The notes under the pieces are model-generated. The model had not been told where the DNA came from. It searched no databases and saw only the letters and a list, made by a program, of their open reading frames with translations. From assembly GCA_004366205.1 (NCBI GenBank), contig SIRW01000090.1:1-64000 (forward strand): 64,000 nucleotides of DNA, in the 5' to 3' direction. A program made the position numbers and the translations under genes. Positions 16,013 to 24,032 of this stretch are shown piece after piece. Position 1 is the first letter of the stretch, and each line of letters starts with the position of its first letter. Source of the DNA: Actinomycetota bacterium. Lineage in GTDB: Bacteria > Actinomycetota > Acidimicrobiia > Acidimicrobiales > CADCSY01.

Positions 16013-16944
16013 GACGCCGCTCCGCCGGCTGCGGCCGCGACCTGTTCGAGCCACGCCACGATCTCCTCACGCAGGTCGTCGGGGCCGACCACCTCGGCGT
16101 GGTCGAGCAGCCCGAGCACCCACGACCGAAAGCCCGGCCGGTGCACCACCGGCAGGCGGAGGACGAGCCCGCCGTCTGCCCGCTCCTCCACGTCCGCCGC
16201 CGGCCCGAGCTCGGCGCGGACCTGCGGCCCGAGCACGGCGTCGACCAGCACCTCGGCCACGACCGCCTCGCCGGCACCGATCTCCCACGGTTGGCGGGGA
16301 AGCACCGAGGCGGGGTCCGCGCCGGCGGGCACCTCGTAGGAGCCGGGCTCACCGACCTCGATGGGCGGCACCATCCGGTCGACCCGGAAGGTGCGCACCT
16401 CGCCCCGATCGTGGGCGTGGCCGATCGCGTACCAGAACCCGTCCCGGAAGACGAGGCCGTGGAGGTCGACGCGCCGGCGGCCGCTGTCCTTGTAGCCGAA
16501 CGTCACCGTGGCGCGCCGGCGGTGAGCGTCGTGCAGCGCCACCAGCTCGGGGAGCGCCGGCAGGGCGGCGAGCGGCGTGACGTCCACCGGCGCCGCCGAG
16601 CCGAGCTTCCACAGCGCCTCCCCTCGCCCCTCGCCCCCCTCCAGGTGGACCCCGGCGAGGGCCAGGTGCAGCGCGATCCGCTCGTCCTCGCTGAGGTCGA
16701 GGTCGGGCAGGTAGTACCGGTCGGGGGGGATGCGGTAGCCGACCTGGTCCTGACCCTCGATCGCCTCGGTCTCGACCGGGACGCCCTCCTCGCGCAGCAC
16801 CCGCTTGTCGCGCTCGAAAGCCTGGCGAGCGGCCTCGCCGGCGGGGTACCCGGGCACGCGGTCGAGGATCTCGGTGATCGTCAACGGCACGCGGGTGTCG
16901 AGCAGGACGGCGACGAGGTTCGTGAGTCGTTCCACCCGCTCCAT
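16009..16944 (-). CDS. pafB: WYL-domain transcriptional regulator PafB
   Basis: 311 aa, helix-turn-helix (TITEILDRVPGYP), WYL core (GFWYAIGHAHDRGEVRTFRVDRM) and WCX domain. Pairs with pafC downstream. In mycobacteria the two are activated by single-stranded DNA and induce most mitomycin-responsive genes. ATG 16944; a 167-bp divergent region separates it from the LPXTG protein gene. The Pup-proteasome genes that often adjoin pafBC are not in this window. Confidence 0.88.
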   Translation of the reverse strand: MERVERLTNLVAVLLDTRVPLTITEILDRVPGYPAGEAARQAFERDKRVLREEGVPVETEAIEGQDQVGYRIPPDRYYLPDLDLSEDERIALHLALAGVHLEGGEGRGEALWKLGSAAPVDVTPLAALPALPELVALHDAHRRRATVTFGYKDSGRRRVDLHGLVFRDGFWYAIGHAHDRGEVRTFRVDRMVPPIEVGEPGSYEVPAGADPASVLPRQPWEIGAGEAVVAEVLVDAVLGPQVRAELGPAADVEERADGGLVLRLPVVHRPGFRSWVLGLLDHAEVVGPDDLREEIVAWLEQVAAAAGGAAS

Positions 16945-17111
16945 CGCCCGGGCATGGTACGACGCACGACCCCTTGTGCGGCACGGGGCCCCCGGCGTAG
17001 CCTGCGCCCACCGGGCCGTCCCGGACCTCGACGCCCTGCGTCGCCTGCCGGCGGTCGCCGCGCCTCGCCCGCCTGCCGGGCCGCCGCCGCCGAGCCCGTC
17101 GAGGTCCTGCC

Positions 17112-18560
17112 ATGCCGTCCACCCGTCCCTCCGTCCCGCGCCGGGCCTGGCCCGCCGGCGTGGGCGCCGTGCTGCTGGCCGTCGCCCTGGTCAGCGGGCT
17201 CCCCTCCCTCGCCAGCCCGGCGGGCGCCGAGCGGTCAGCCGGGTTCCACGCCGAGGTGCTCGGCCGCTCGGCGTGGTACGGCAGCCACGAGATCGCCGGT
17301 GTCGGCCCGGTGTGGAGCCTCGACCCCGCCGAGCGGGCACCGCGCCGGTCGCACCGCTACGTGGCCGCCCCCGGGGCCGACACCGAAGCGTTGCCGCCGG
17401 TCGTACGCCGGGCGCTGGCCTGGGCGGTCGCCACACCGGGGGCCACGGAGGATCCGGTCACGGCGGCGGCGGTGGGGCTCGTCCTCCACGACCTCACGGG
17501 TGCGGCCTATCCCGCGGGACCGCTCGACCTCCACCGCCTCGGGCCCGCCGACGTGGACGGCTTCGACGCAGCGGCGGGCGCGGTCCTCGAGGTGGCCCGG
17601 ACGCTGCGGGCCGAGGCCCTCACCAGGGCCCTGCTGGAACCGCCGTTCACGCTCACGGTCGGCTGGGTTCCCGCCGAGGTGTCCGACGTCGATGCCGGCC
17701 CGCCCGATGGCGTCGCGGCAACGGCGACGGCGGGACCGGCTGAAGGCGCCCCCGTCACGGCGACGGCCGGTGACGGCGGTGACGTCCGGGTGCGGCTCGT
17801 GGACGCCGCCGGCCGGGGCCTGGCGGGCGTGGACGTCCAGGTCCTGGTCGAGCACGGGAACGGTCCTGAGGGGGCGGTCGCCGTCACGACCGGCGGCGGG
17901 ACCGCTGTGGTCCCGCTCCAGCTGCTCGAGGGCACCACCAGGGTCCGGGTCGCCGCCACGGTGCCGGACGGCCTCGAGCTGTTCGTGCCCACCCGCCGGC
18001 CTGCGTCGCGCGTGGTGCGGCCGGCGGTCACCCGCCTCTCGAGCGACCTCGAGATCCAGGCGGCCGCGGCCAGCGGCGCCGTCGCCGCCGGCCCCGACGC
18101 CACGGACGGCACCGGCACGGACGGCACCGGCACAGCAGGCGCCGCCGGCGGCGAACCGGGCAGCGACAGCGGCGCCGCCACGGATCCCGACACCGGCGGC
18201 GAACCGCGCAGCGACAGCGGCGCCGTCACGGAACGCGACACCGGCGGCGCCGCCGCGGGGGGTGCCGGCGGAGGCGTGGCCGGGGGCCCGGGGGGCGACG
18301 AGCGCGGCGGCGCGCAGGCCGATGAACCGCCGGCCGGCGGCATCGCGGCACCCGCGCCGCCGGCGCGGGTGCCGGCCTCGGTGGGCACGACCCGGCCGGC
18401 GCTGCCCGTGACCGGCACCGGCGTCGCCACCCTCCGCCTCGCCCTCGGCGGCATCGGGCTCCTTCTGGTCGGTGACGCCCTCCGGCTGGCCGCCGGCCGG
18501 CCGGCGCCGGTCAGCCCTCGAGGTAGCCGTCGTCGGGGCCCAATGGTGGTTCGCCGGTGA
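17112..18560 (+). CDS. LPXTG-anchored surface protein with low-complexity stalk
   Basis: 482 aa. Signal peptide at residues 1-40 (basic start, VGAVLLAVALVSGLPSLASPAGA). A folded part to about 200 (RALAWAVATPGATEDPVTAAAVGLVLHDLTGAAYP), a beta-rich segment about 215-310 with prealbumin-like look (VRVRLVDAAGRGLAGVDVQV), then a Gly/Ala/Asp-rich stalk with two copies of a 16-residue repeat (GGEPxSDSGAxTxxDTGG). LPVTG (431-435), a hydrophobic helix and RGSRRRG tail form a complete sortase signal. No sortase gene is nearby. Its 3' end overlaps the convergent small gene by 50 bp. Confidence 0.8.
   Translation: MPSTRPSVPRRAWPAGVGAVLLAVALVSGLPSLASPAGAERSAGFHAEVLGRSAWYGSHEIAGVGPVWSLDPAERAPRRSHRYVAAPGADTEALPPVVRRALAWAVATPGATEDPVTAAAVGLVLHDLTGAAYPAGPLDLHRLGPADVDGFDAAAGAVLEVARTLRAEALTRALLEPPFTLTVGWVPAEVSDVDAGPPDGVAATATAGPAEGAPVTATAGDGGDVRVRLVDAAGRGLAGVDVQVLVEHGNGPEGAVAVTTGGGTAVVPLQLLEGTTRVRVAATVPDGLELFVPTRRPASRVVRPAVTRLSSDLEIQAAAASGAVAAGPDATDGTGTDGTGTAGAAGGEPGSDSGAATDPDTGGEPRSDSGAVTERDTGGAAAGGAGGGVAGGPGGDERGGAQADEPPAGGIAAPAPPARVPASVGTTRPALPVTGTGVATLRLALGGIGLLLVGDALRLAAGRPAPVSPRGSRRRGPMVVRR
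18147..18245 (+). repeat. Two tandem copies of a 48-bp coding repeat
   Basis: Two adjacent 48-nt units beginning GGCGGCGAACCG and ending in GACACC encode the duplicated stalk segment of the LPXTG protein. The copies differ at only a few bases, so the duplication is recent or kept in step by slippage. Confidence 0.6.
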
Positions 18561-18789
18561 GGCCCATGGCGGCCTCCTCCGCGGGGCGGGGGGCCCGTTC
18601 CCGGGCGACGTCAACGGTCGTGACGTGGGGGACCTCGCGCGCGACGTACTCCTCCAGCGGCTCGGGCGTGGCCTGCTCGGCGCCGGTCACGCCGTAGTCG
18701 TCGACCGCCAGCGGCCGCTCCGGCGGGTACTCCTCGGGCAACCTGTCGTCGTCGAGGACCTCGGATCGCTCGTCCCGTGCGTCGCTCAT
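18511..18789 (-). CDS. Small acidic protein, DUF5709-like
   Basis: 92 aa, highly charged, no membrane segment. LDDDRLPEEYPPERPLAVDDYGVTGAEQ and EPLEEYVAREVPH resemble the actinobacterial DUF5709 family, whose function is unknown. It overlaps the tail of the LPXTG gene on the opposite strand and lies 30 bp downstream of the YceH-like gene. Confidence 0.6.
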   Translation of the reverse strand: MSDARDERSEVLDDDRLPEEYPPERPLAVDDYGVTGAEQATPEPLEEYVAREVPHVTTVDVARERAPRPAEEAAMGLTGEPPLGPDDGYLEG

Positions 18790-18818
18790 GGGCCGCGCCT
18801 ACCCGGCCGGCCCGGGCG

Positions 18819-19562
18819 CTACGCCTCGGCCGGCGGTTCCTCGCCCATCGCCGCGTAGAGGTGCTCCACGAGCCGTCGGAGGCGAGCCACCTCCGCCGCC
18901 AGCTCCTCAAGCCGGGCCTCCGACCTCGCGGACCCGACGCCGACGTCCGGCGACGGCGACGAGCCCCATTCGACCGCCTCGCCTGGGTCTGGGGTCGCGC
19001 CGGCAGGAGGGCCGGCCACGGCCTGGCCGGCACCGGTGCCGGTCGGCGGGACCGCGCCCGAGCTCGGGGCGGCGCCGAGGAGGTGGGTCCAGCGGTCGTC
19101 CTTCTGGCCGGGACGGCGACCGACGAGGGCGGCGAGCGGAGGCTCCCGGCCCGCCAGCGACCGCAGCGTCGCCTCCAGGTCGGCGATCGACGCGAACGGG
19201 TAGAGGCGCTCGGTCCGTTGCCGCAGCTCGCCGGCGGTCTGGGGACCGCGGAGCATCAGGACGGTGAGCAGCGCCAGCTCGTCGGGCCCGAGTCCGAGCG
19301 CGTCGTCGAGCACGTGCCGGTAGCGGATCGTCCTGCCGCCGTGGGAGGGATGCACGAAGCGCACCAGCCGCTTGGCCTTGAGCCCGTCGAGGGCATCCAG
19401 GACCGTCCGGTCGTCGTAGGCCACCACCGGGTCGCGGCTCGAGCTCTGGTTGCATGCGGCACGCAGCGCGTTGAGGGTGAGCGGGTACGTCTCGGGGACG
19501 GTCACGGCCTTCTCCGCGAGGCAGCCGGCGACGCGCACCTCCTCGGCGGTCAGCGGGTCCAC
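18819..19562 (-). CDS. YceH-like DUF480 family protein
   Basis: 247 aa. Opens with DPLTAEEVRVAGCLAEKAVTVPETYPLTLNAL and NQSSSRDPVV, the YceH/DUF480 signature, comprising two winged-helix domains to about residue 165. A Gly/Pro linker and a short coiled segment (RLEELAAEVARLRRLVEHLYAAM) follow. Function unsettled. GTG 19562 gives the conserved N-terminus; the frame upstream is antisense to the M23 gene. Confidence 0.82.
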   Translation of the reverse strand: MDPLTAEEVRVAGCLAEKAVTVPETYPLTLNALRAACNQSSSRDPVVAYDDRTVLDALDGLKAKRLVRFVHPSHGGRTIRYRHVLDDALGLGPDELALLTVLMLRGPQTAGELRQRTERLYPFASIADLEATLRSLAGREPPLAALVGRRPGQKDDRWTHLLGAAPSSGAVPPTGTGAGQAVAGPPAGATPDPGEAVEWGSSPSPDVGVGSARSEARLEELAAEVARLRRLVEHLYAAMGEEPPAEA

Positions 19563-19688
19563 GAGCCGACGATACCCGGGGCGCGAACCAGGCCCTTTTT
19601 CGTCGATCCGCGCTCGTTTTGTTGCGGTCCGGTTACGCTTTGGCGAACCCCGGGGCTCGGCCCCACCGCCTCCTCGCACCCCCCCTCG

Positions 19689-20660
19689 ATGCCCCGCGTC
19701 CTCCCCCTGCGCCTCGGCTCGCTCGCGCTGGCCGTCGCCGTCACCACCGGCTGGCCGGCCGCCGGCGCCGTCGAAGACCACCACCGCCAGCTGGCGACCG
19801 TCGCCTCGCACAAGAGCGAGGTGCTCGCCGACCTGAAGCAGGTCAGCGTCCGTCTCGCCGGCGAGCTCGTCTCGGTGGAGGCCCGCACGGCGCTCACCGC
19901 CGCCCAGGCCGCCGCCACCGACCTGGCCCGAGCGCTGCCCGCAGCGCCCCGACCAGCGTGGGCGCACGAGCCCCTCGGCGATCCCGTGCCCGCCCGCGCC
20001 GGCGGCGGTGAGGCGCCCCCCGCCAAGGACATCGGGCTGGCCCTCGCGCGCGAGCGCGCCCAGGTGGCGGCCCTGCTCGATGAGATCGACCTCGAGGCGC
20101 GGCAGCTGCTGGCCGAGATCGAGATGCTCGAGGCCGAGGCCGCGGCGCGGGGCACGGTGCTGGCCGTGGGCCGGGGTCGGGGCGGCCCACCGGTCGACGT
20201 CCCGGCTGCGGCGCGGGCCCGCACGGTGCGCGCCGGCGCCGAGTCATCAGCGGTTGCCGGCGCCGCCCACGAGGCCCCCGAGTTCGTGTGGCCGGCGGAA
20301 GGGGTCACCACCTCGGAGTTCGGGCACCGCTGGGGCCGCCTGCACGCCGGCATCGACATCGCCGCCGACATCGGGACCCCGATCGTCGCCTCGTCCGGGG
20401 GCGTCGTCCGCTTCGCCGGCTGGATGCGGGGCTACGGCGTCACGACGATCATCGACCACGACAGCGCGACGGCCACGCTCTACGCCCACCAGAACGAGCT
20501 GTTCGTGAGCGAGGGCCAGCGCGTCGAGCAGGGCGAGCGCATCGGAACGGTCGGCGCTACCGGCGTCTCGACGGGCCCGCACCTGCACTTCGAGACCCAC
20601 GTGGAGGGCGTCGCCCGGGATCCCCGGCTGGTGCTGCCCCCGAAGCCCGGCCGCGGCTGA
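19689..20660 (+). CDS. Secreted M23 family metallopeptidase (LytM-like)
   Basis: 323 aa. Signal peptide in the first 30 residues, an alpha-helical region with coiled-coil character at about 35-155 (ARERAQVAALLDEIDLEARQLLAEIEMLEAEA), then the peptidase domain. Zinc ligands H and D in HAGIDIAAD and HLHFE near the C-terminus are intact, so it should be an active peptidoglycan endopeptidase, unlike degenerate EnvC-type activators. The upstream 120 bp hold one of the more A/T-rich patches of the region (TTTTT at about 19595, TTTTGTTG at 19617). Confidence 0.88.
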   Translation: MPRVLPLRLGSLALAVAVTTGWPAAGAVEDHHRQLATVASHKSEVLADLKQVSVRLAGELVSVEARTALTAAQAAATDLARALPAAPRPAWAHEPLGDPVPARAGGGEAPPAKDIGLALARERAQVAALLDEIDLEARQLLAEIEMLEAEAAARGTVLAVGRGRGGPPVDVPAAARARTVRAGAESSAVAGAAHEAPEFVWPAEGVTTSEFGHRWGRLHAGIDIAADIGTPIVASSGGVVRFAGWMRGYGVTTIIDHDSATATLYAHQNELFVSEGQRVEQGERIGTVGATGVSTGPHLHFETHVEGVARDPRLVLPPKPGRG

Positions 20661-20783
20661 ACCCGGCGGGCGGGGTCCCCCACCCCCGACCGGCGAACGG
20701 CTTTCATGGTCGGCGGTGGTCCCCACCCCTGCCATCCACCGACCCACCGGCGCCCGGCGAGGGGCGTCGAGCGAGGGGGTTCC

Positions 20784-22166
20784 GTGCCCGAGCTGTCCCG
20801 TCCCGTCACCGACGACGCCGGGGAGGTCGCACCGCCGGTCGGCCGTCGCGTCGTGCTCGACACGTCGGCGCTGATCTCCGACCCCGAGGCGCTGTTCGCC
20901 TTCCCCGGTGACGAGGCCGTGATCCCCCTCACCGTCGTGGAGGAGCTCGACCACCACAAGACCCGCGTCGACGACGTCGGGCGGGCCGCCCGTGAGGTCA
21001 TCAGGCGGATCGAGGAGCTGCGGTGCGCCCACGGCGGCGACATCCGCCGGGCGGTCCCCCTGCCGGGTGGCGGCACCCTGCGGATCGAGACCAGCGGCCT
21101 GCACCTCGACGAGCTCCGGGCGCACGGGCTCGATCCCGCCAAGGCCGACAACCGAATCCTGGCCGCCGCCCTCGGCGCGGCCGGCGGCGGCACCGTCACC
21201 CTCGTCTCGAACGACGCAGCCCTGCGGATCAAAGCCGCCCAGCTCGGCATCGAGGCCCGGGAGCACCAGCGGGGTCCCGCCCGACCAGCCGGCGTGCCGG
21301 CCGCCGGCTGGTCGAGCCTCGAGGTGAGCTCCGCGCTCATCGACCGGATCTACGAGGCGGGCTCCGCCCCGATCGCCGAGCTGGCCGCCAGCGACGCCGC
21401 CTCCTGCTCCGAGCTGGCGGCCAACGAGTACGCCGTGCTCCGGGCCGGCAGCCAGTCCGCGCTCGCCCGCCGCCGCAACGGGTGCCTGACCGCCTTGGGC
21501 CGGTCCGCGGAGGCGTGGGGCCTGCGTCCCCGCGGCAAGGAGCAGCAGTTCGCCCTCGACCTGCTCCTCGACCCTGACGTGCGGGTCGTCGCCCTCGACG
21601 GGCTCGCCGGCACCGGCAAGACGATCCTGGCCTTGGCCGCGGGCCTCGAGCAGGTGATGGAGCGCCCGGTGTACGACAAGGTCGCCGTCTACCGGCCGGT
21701 CGTGCCCGTCGGCAAGGCCGAGCTCGGCTACCTGCCCGGCACGCTCGCCGAGAAGCTCGACCCGTGGATGGCGGCGATCACCGACGCGCTGGTCGCCATG
21801 ACCGAGCGCCGGAGCCACGCCGACGCGCTCGCCACCCTCGACGAGCTCACCGGCCGGGGGAAGCTGACGATGGAGGCGGTGACGTTCTTGCGCGGCCGGT
21901 CGCTGCTCGGCACCTACGTCCTGGTCGACGAGGCCCAGAACCTCGAGCCCACCACGTTGAAGACGATCCTCACCCGGGTCGGTGAGGGCACCAAGGTCGT
22001 GCTCACCGGCGACACGAGCCAGATCGACGCGCCCTACGTCTCTGAGCGGACGAACGCCATCTCGGTGCTCATCGACGCCTTCGCCGGGCAGGCGTGCTTC
22101 GGGCACGTGCGGCTCACGGCCTGCGAGCGCAGCGAAGTGGCGTCGCTCGCCGCCGAGCTGCTGTAG
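20784..22166 (+). CDS. PIN domain-PhoH fusion ATPase (PhoH2-like)
   Basis: 460 aa. N-terminal PIN ribonuclease domain (VVLDTSALISDPEALF; acidic D in VEELDHHK and ADNRILAAAL, VSNDAALR), then a PhoH ATPase with Walker A GLAGTGKT (about 275), RPVVPVGKAELGYLPG, and Walker B VLVDEAQNLEP. PhoH2 proteins of mycobacteria are sequence-specific RNA helicase/RNases. GTG 20784 has a purine-rich GAGGGGG upstream and begins just before the PIN domain. Confidence 0.87.
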   Translation: MPELSRPVTDDAGEVAPPVGRRVVLDTSALISDPEALFAFPGDEAVIPLTVVEELDHHKTRVDDVGRAAREVIRRIEELRCAHGGDIRRAVPLPGGGTLRIETSGLHLDELRAHGLDPAKADNRILAAALGAAGGGTVTLVSNDAALRIKAAQLGIEAREHQRGPARPAGVPAAGWSSLEVSSALIDRIYEAGSAPIAELAASDAASCSELAANEYAVLRAGSQSALARRRNGCLTALGRSAEAWGLRPRGKEQQFALDLLLDPDVRVVALDGLAGTGKTILALAAGLEQVMERPVYDKVAVYRPVVPVGKAELGYLPGTLAEKLDPWMAAITDALVAMTERRSHADALATLDELTGRGKLTMEAVTFLRGRSLLGTYVLVDEAQNLEPTTLKTILTRVGEGTKVVLTGDTSQIDAPYVSERTNAISVLIDAFAGQACFGHVRLTACERSEVASLAAELL

Positions 22167-22183
22167 CGGCGAGCGCCGTCCCG

Positions 22184-22525
22184 TCAGGCGACGGCCACCA
22201 GCGCCGCGACCGTGAGCACGGTGAGCACGCCGAACATGGCTGCCGGCCCGGCCTCCCGGCGGGCGAGGAAGTACCCGGGGCTCTGGATCACCGTGTACAG
22301 GAGCATCCCGAGCGCCACGAGGAGCAGCTCCGGGCCCCCTCCGGTGAGCACGACCCCGCCGGCGACGACGAGCAGCCCGGCCGCCAGCAGCTCGGCGGTG
22401 ATGTGCAGCCCGATCTCCGCCGGCGCCCGGTCCGCTCGGCGCAGCACCCCGGCGCGCAGCTCGACGGCCCACCACCCGAGCATGAGCAGGCCGACGGCGA
22501 TGGCGAACCAGGCGCTCACCGTCAC
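22184..22525 (-). CDS. Hypothetical four-helix membrane protein
   Basis: 113 aa, four predicted hydrophobic helices and a basic loop (RRADRAP) between the first and second. No family recognised. GTG 22525 overlaps the stop of the next membrane gene (GTGA). It is the last gene of a three-gene unit with a second membrane protein and a CoA-binding protein. Confidence 0.65.
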   Translation of the reverse strand: MTVSAWFAIAVGLLMLGWWAVELRAGVLRRADRAPAEIGLHITAELLAAGLLVVAGGVVLTGGGPELLLVALGMLLYTVIQSPGYFLARREAGPAAMFGVLTVLTVAALVAVA

Positions 22526-22956
22526 GCGCGCCGGGGGCCCGAACCCACCGCCAGCGCCACGATCGCGAGTCCGTAGGCCGCGAAGAGCGGCTGCAACCAG
22601 GACACCAGCCCGATGAAGCCGACCTGCACCACGATCCAGCCGACCAGCACCACGCCCACGACGAGGTGACCGCCGTCCGCCCACGGCCGGCGGGCGGCGG
22701 CGCCGAGGGCGACCGCGACCGGCAGCACGCCGATGAGCACGCCGAGCGCCGTCCCGGCGAGCACGGGACTGGCCAGAGGCAGCTCCGCCGTCGACGGGCC
22801 CAGGTCGGTCCACCCCGTCAGGAGACCGAGGGCCCCGCCGAGCGCACCGACAGCGAGGAGCGCCTCGAGCCCGACCAGCGCTCGGATCCGGGCGGGAAGC
22901 CGCTCGTGGTCCCGGTGCTCGGGCAGGGCCGGGGCGCTCTCCGCCGCCGTGCTCAC
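22522..22956 (-). CDS. Hypothetical four-helix membrane protein
   Basis: 144 aa. A 25-residue polar N-terminus, then four hydrophobic segments with the first loop TDLGPSTAELPLASP. No recognised domain. GTG 22956 overlaps the CoA-binding gene stop (GTGA), so the three genes are probably translated together. Confidence 0.65.
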   Translation of the reverse strand: MSTAAESAPALPEHRDHERLPARIRALVGLEALLAVGALGGALGLLTGWTDLGPSTAELPLASPVLAGTALGVLIGVLPVAVALGAAARRPWADGGHLVVGVVLVGWIVVQVGFIGLVSWLQPLFAAYGLAIVALAVGSGPRRA

Positions 22957-23426
22957 GCCACCCTCGCCAGCGAGCCGTTGAGCTGGCGCGCCTTGCGGTG
23001 CAGGCGGTGGAACCAGCCGACGGGCTGGAGGAACATCAACGGGCAGGCGCCCGGGACGACCGCCACGCCGGCGGCCTCGCACAGCCGCACGGCTTCGTGC
23101 GAGAGCGCACCGGGGCCGCCGATGCCCTTGAACAGCCACACGCGCTCGACGCCTCGCTCGATGCACGACCGCACGACGTCCACCGCCGCGTCCGGACCGA
23201 CCACGACGACGACACCGTCCAGGGGCCCGGGGACGGCGGCGAGGCCGGGGGGGCACGGGACGCCGTCGATCGTCCCGGCGGTCGGATGGACCGGGACGGC
23301 GTCGTACCCGCGGTCACGGAAGGCCTGGTAGATCGTGCGGCCGAAGCTGTCCTTGCGGTCCGCGACGCCCACCACGGCGATGCGCCGCTGCGCCAGGAAC
23401 TCCTCGACGACCTCAGGATCGATCAT
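22953..23426 (-). CDS. CoA-binding domain protein (YccU-like)
   Basis: 157 aa single CoA_binding_2 Rossmann domain: RIAVVGVADRKDSFGRTIYQAFRDRGYDAVPVHP, WLFKGIGGPGALSHEAVRLCEAAGVAVVPGACPLMFLQP. Homologues bind coenzyme A or related nucleotides but have no firm reaction. The last 20 residues (GWFHRLHRKARQLNGS) are basic. ATG 23426. Confidence 0.85.
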   Translation of the reverse strand: MIDPEVVEEFLAQRRIAVVGVADRKDSFGRTIYQAFRDRGYDAVPVHPTAGTIDGVPCPPGLAAVPGPLDGVVVVVGPDAAVDVVRSCIERGVERVWLFKGIGGPGALSHEAVRLCEAAGVAVVPGACPLMFLQPVGWFHRLHRKARQLNGSLARVA

Positions 23427-23530
23427 CCGACCACCTCCGGAGCGCGTGACCCCGGCGCGCACGGTGGCTGCCCGGAGCCGCTTGCCGTCCCCATGGTGCG
23501 CCTCCGGCGAACCGACCGACAGGGCCCTAG

Positions 23531-23543
23531 GTCACATCGTGAC
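23531..23543. promoter_or_regulatory. Short inverted repeat upstream of membrane protein gene
   Basis: GTCAC-ATC-GTGAC lies about 70 bp before the start at 23612, in the divergent region with the CoA-binding gene. It looks like a half-size CRP/FNR-type or WhiB-type site, but that is conjecture. Confidence 0.2.
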
Positions 23544-23611
23544 GTTCGCCCCTACTGCGGCGGGCAGCGTGGTGCGACGCTTGGGGTCCACCCAACTGAC
23601 CGGGAGGCCCC

Positions 23612-24013
23612 GTGCACCTGACCGAGCACGCACCGTTCGTCCGGCACGCCATCGCCGCAGGCGCCGCCCTGATGGCCGCCGTCTACGTCCTCATCGCCAC
23701 GAACGTGATCACGGTGATGGAAGATCAGGCCACCGCCAGCCCCGTGCCGCCGATCGTCGCTGCCGCCCTCCTCGGCACCTTCGCGACGGCCCTGTTGGTC
23801 TCGCACCGGCGCGCCGTGCTCGCGGGCGGCGCCGGTCTGCAGGTCGTGATGATCCTCCTGTACCTCCTGGTCGGGACCGAGCGGGTGCCGGCCTTCGAGC
23901 CGTGGGGCGTCGGATTGAAGGTCGCCCAGCTCGTTGTCCTGGCGCTGCTGCTCGCCCTGCTCCTCCCCCGGCGCCACCCTGCAGGCGGCGGGACGGCCCG
24001 CCTCGCCCACTGA
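23612..24013 (+). CDS. Hypothetical membrane protein
   Basis: 133 aa with four hydrophobic helices (AGAALMAAVYVLIATNVI, VAAALLGTFATALLV, AVLAGGAGLQVVMILLYLLVG, LKVAQLVVLALLLALLLP). GTG 23612 follows GGGAGG. No family recognised. It is convergent with the penicillin-binding protein gene, whose stop is only 20 bp away. Confidence 0.6.
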   Translation: MHLTEHAPFVRHAIAAGAALMAAVYVLIATNVITVMEDQATASPVPPIVAAALLGTFATALLVSHRRAVLAGGAGLQVVMILLYLLVGTERVPAFEPWGVGLKVAQLVVLALLLALLLPRRHPAGGGTARLAH

Positions 24014-24032
24014 CCCCTCGGCCGGCGGGCCG

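Noticed and set aside
20247-22475. 742-codon minus-strand ORF over the PhoH gene
   Set aside because: Antisense shadow; PIN and PhoH motifs clearly lie on the plus strand.
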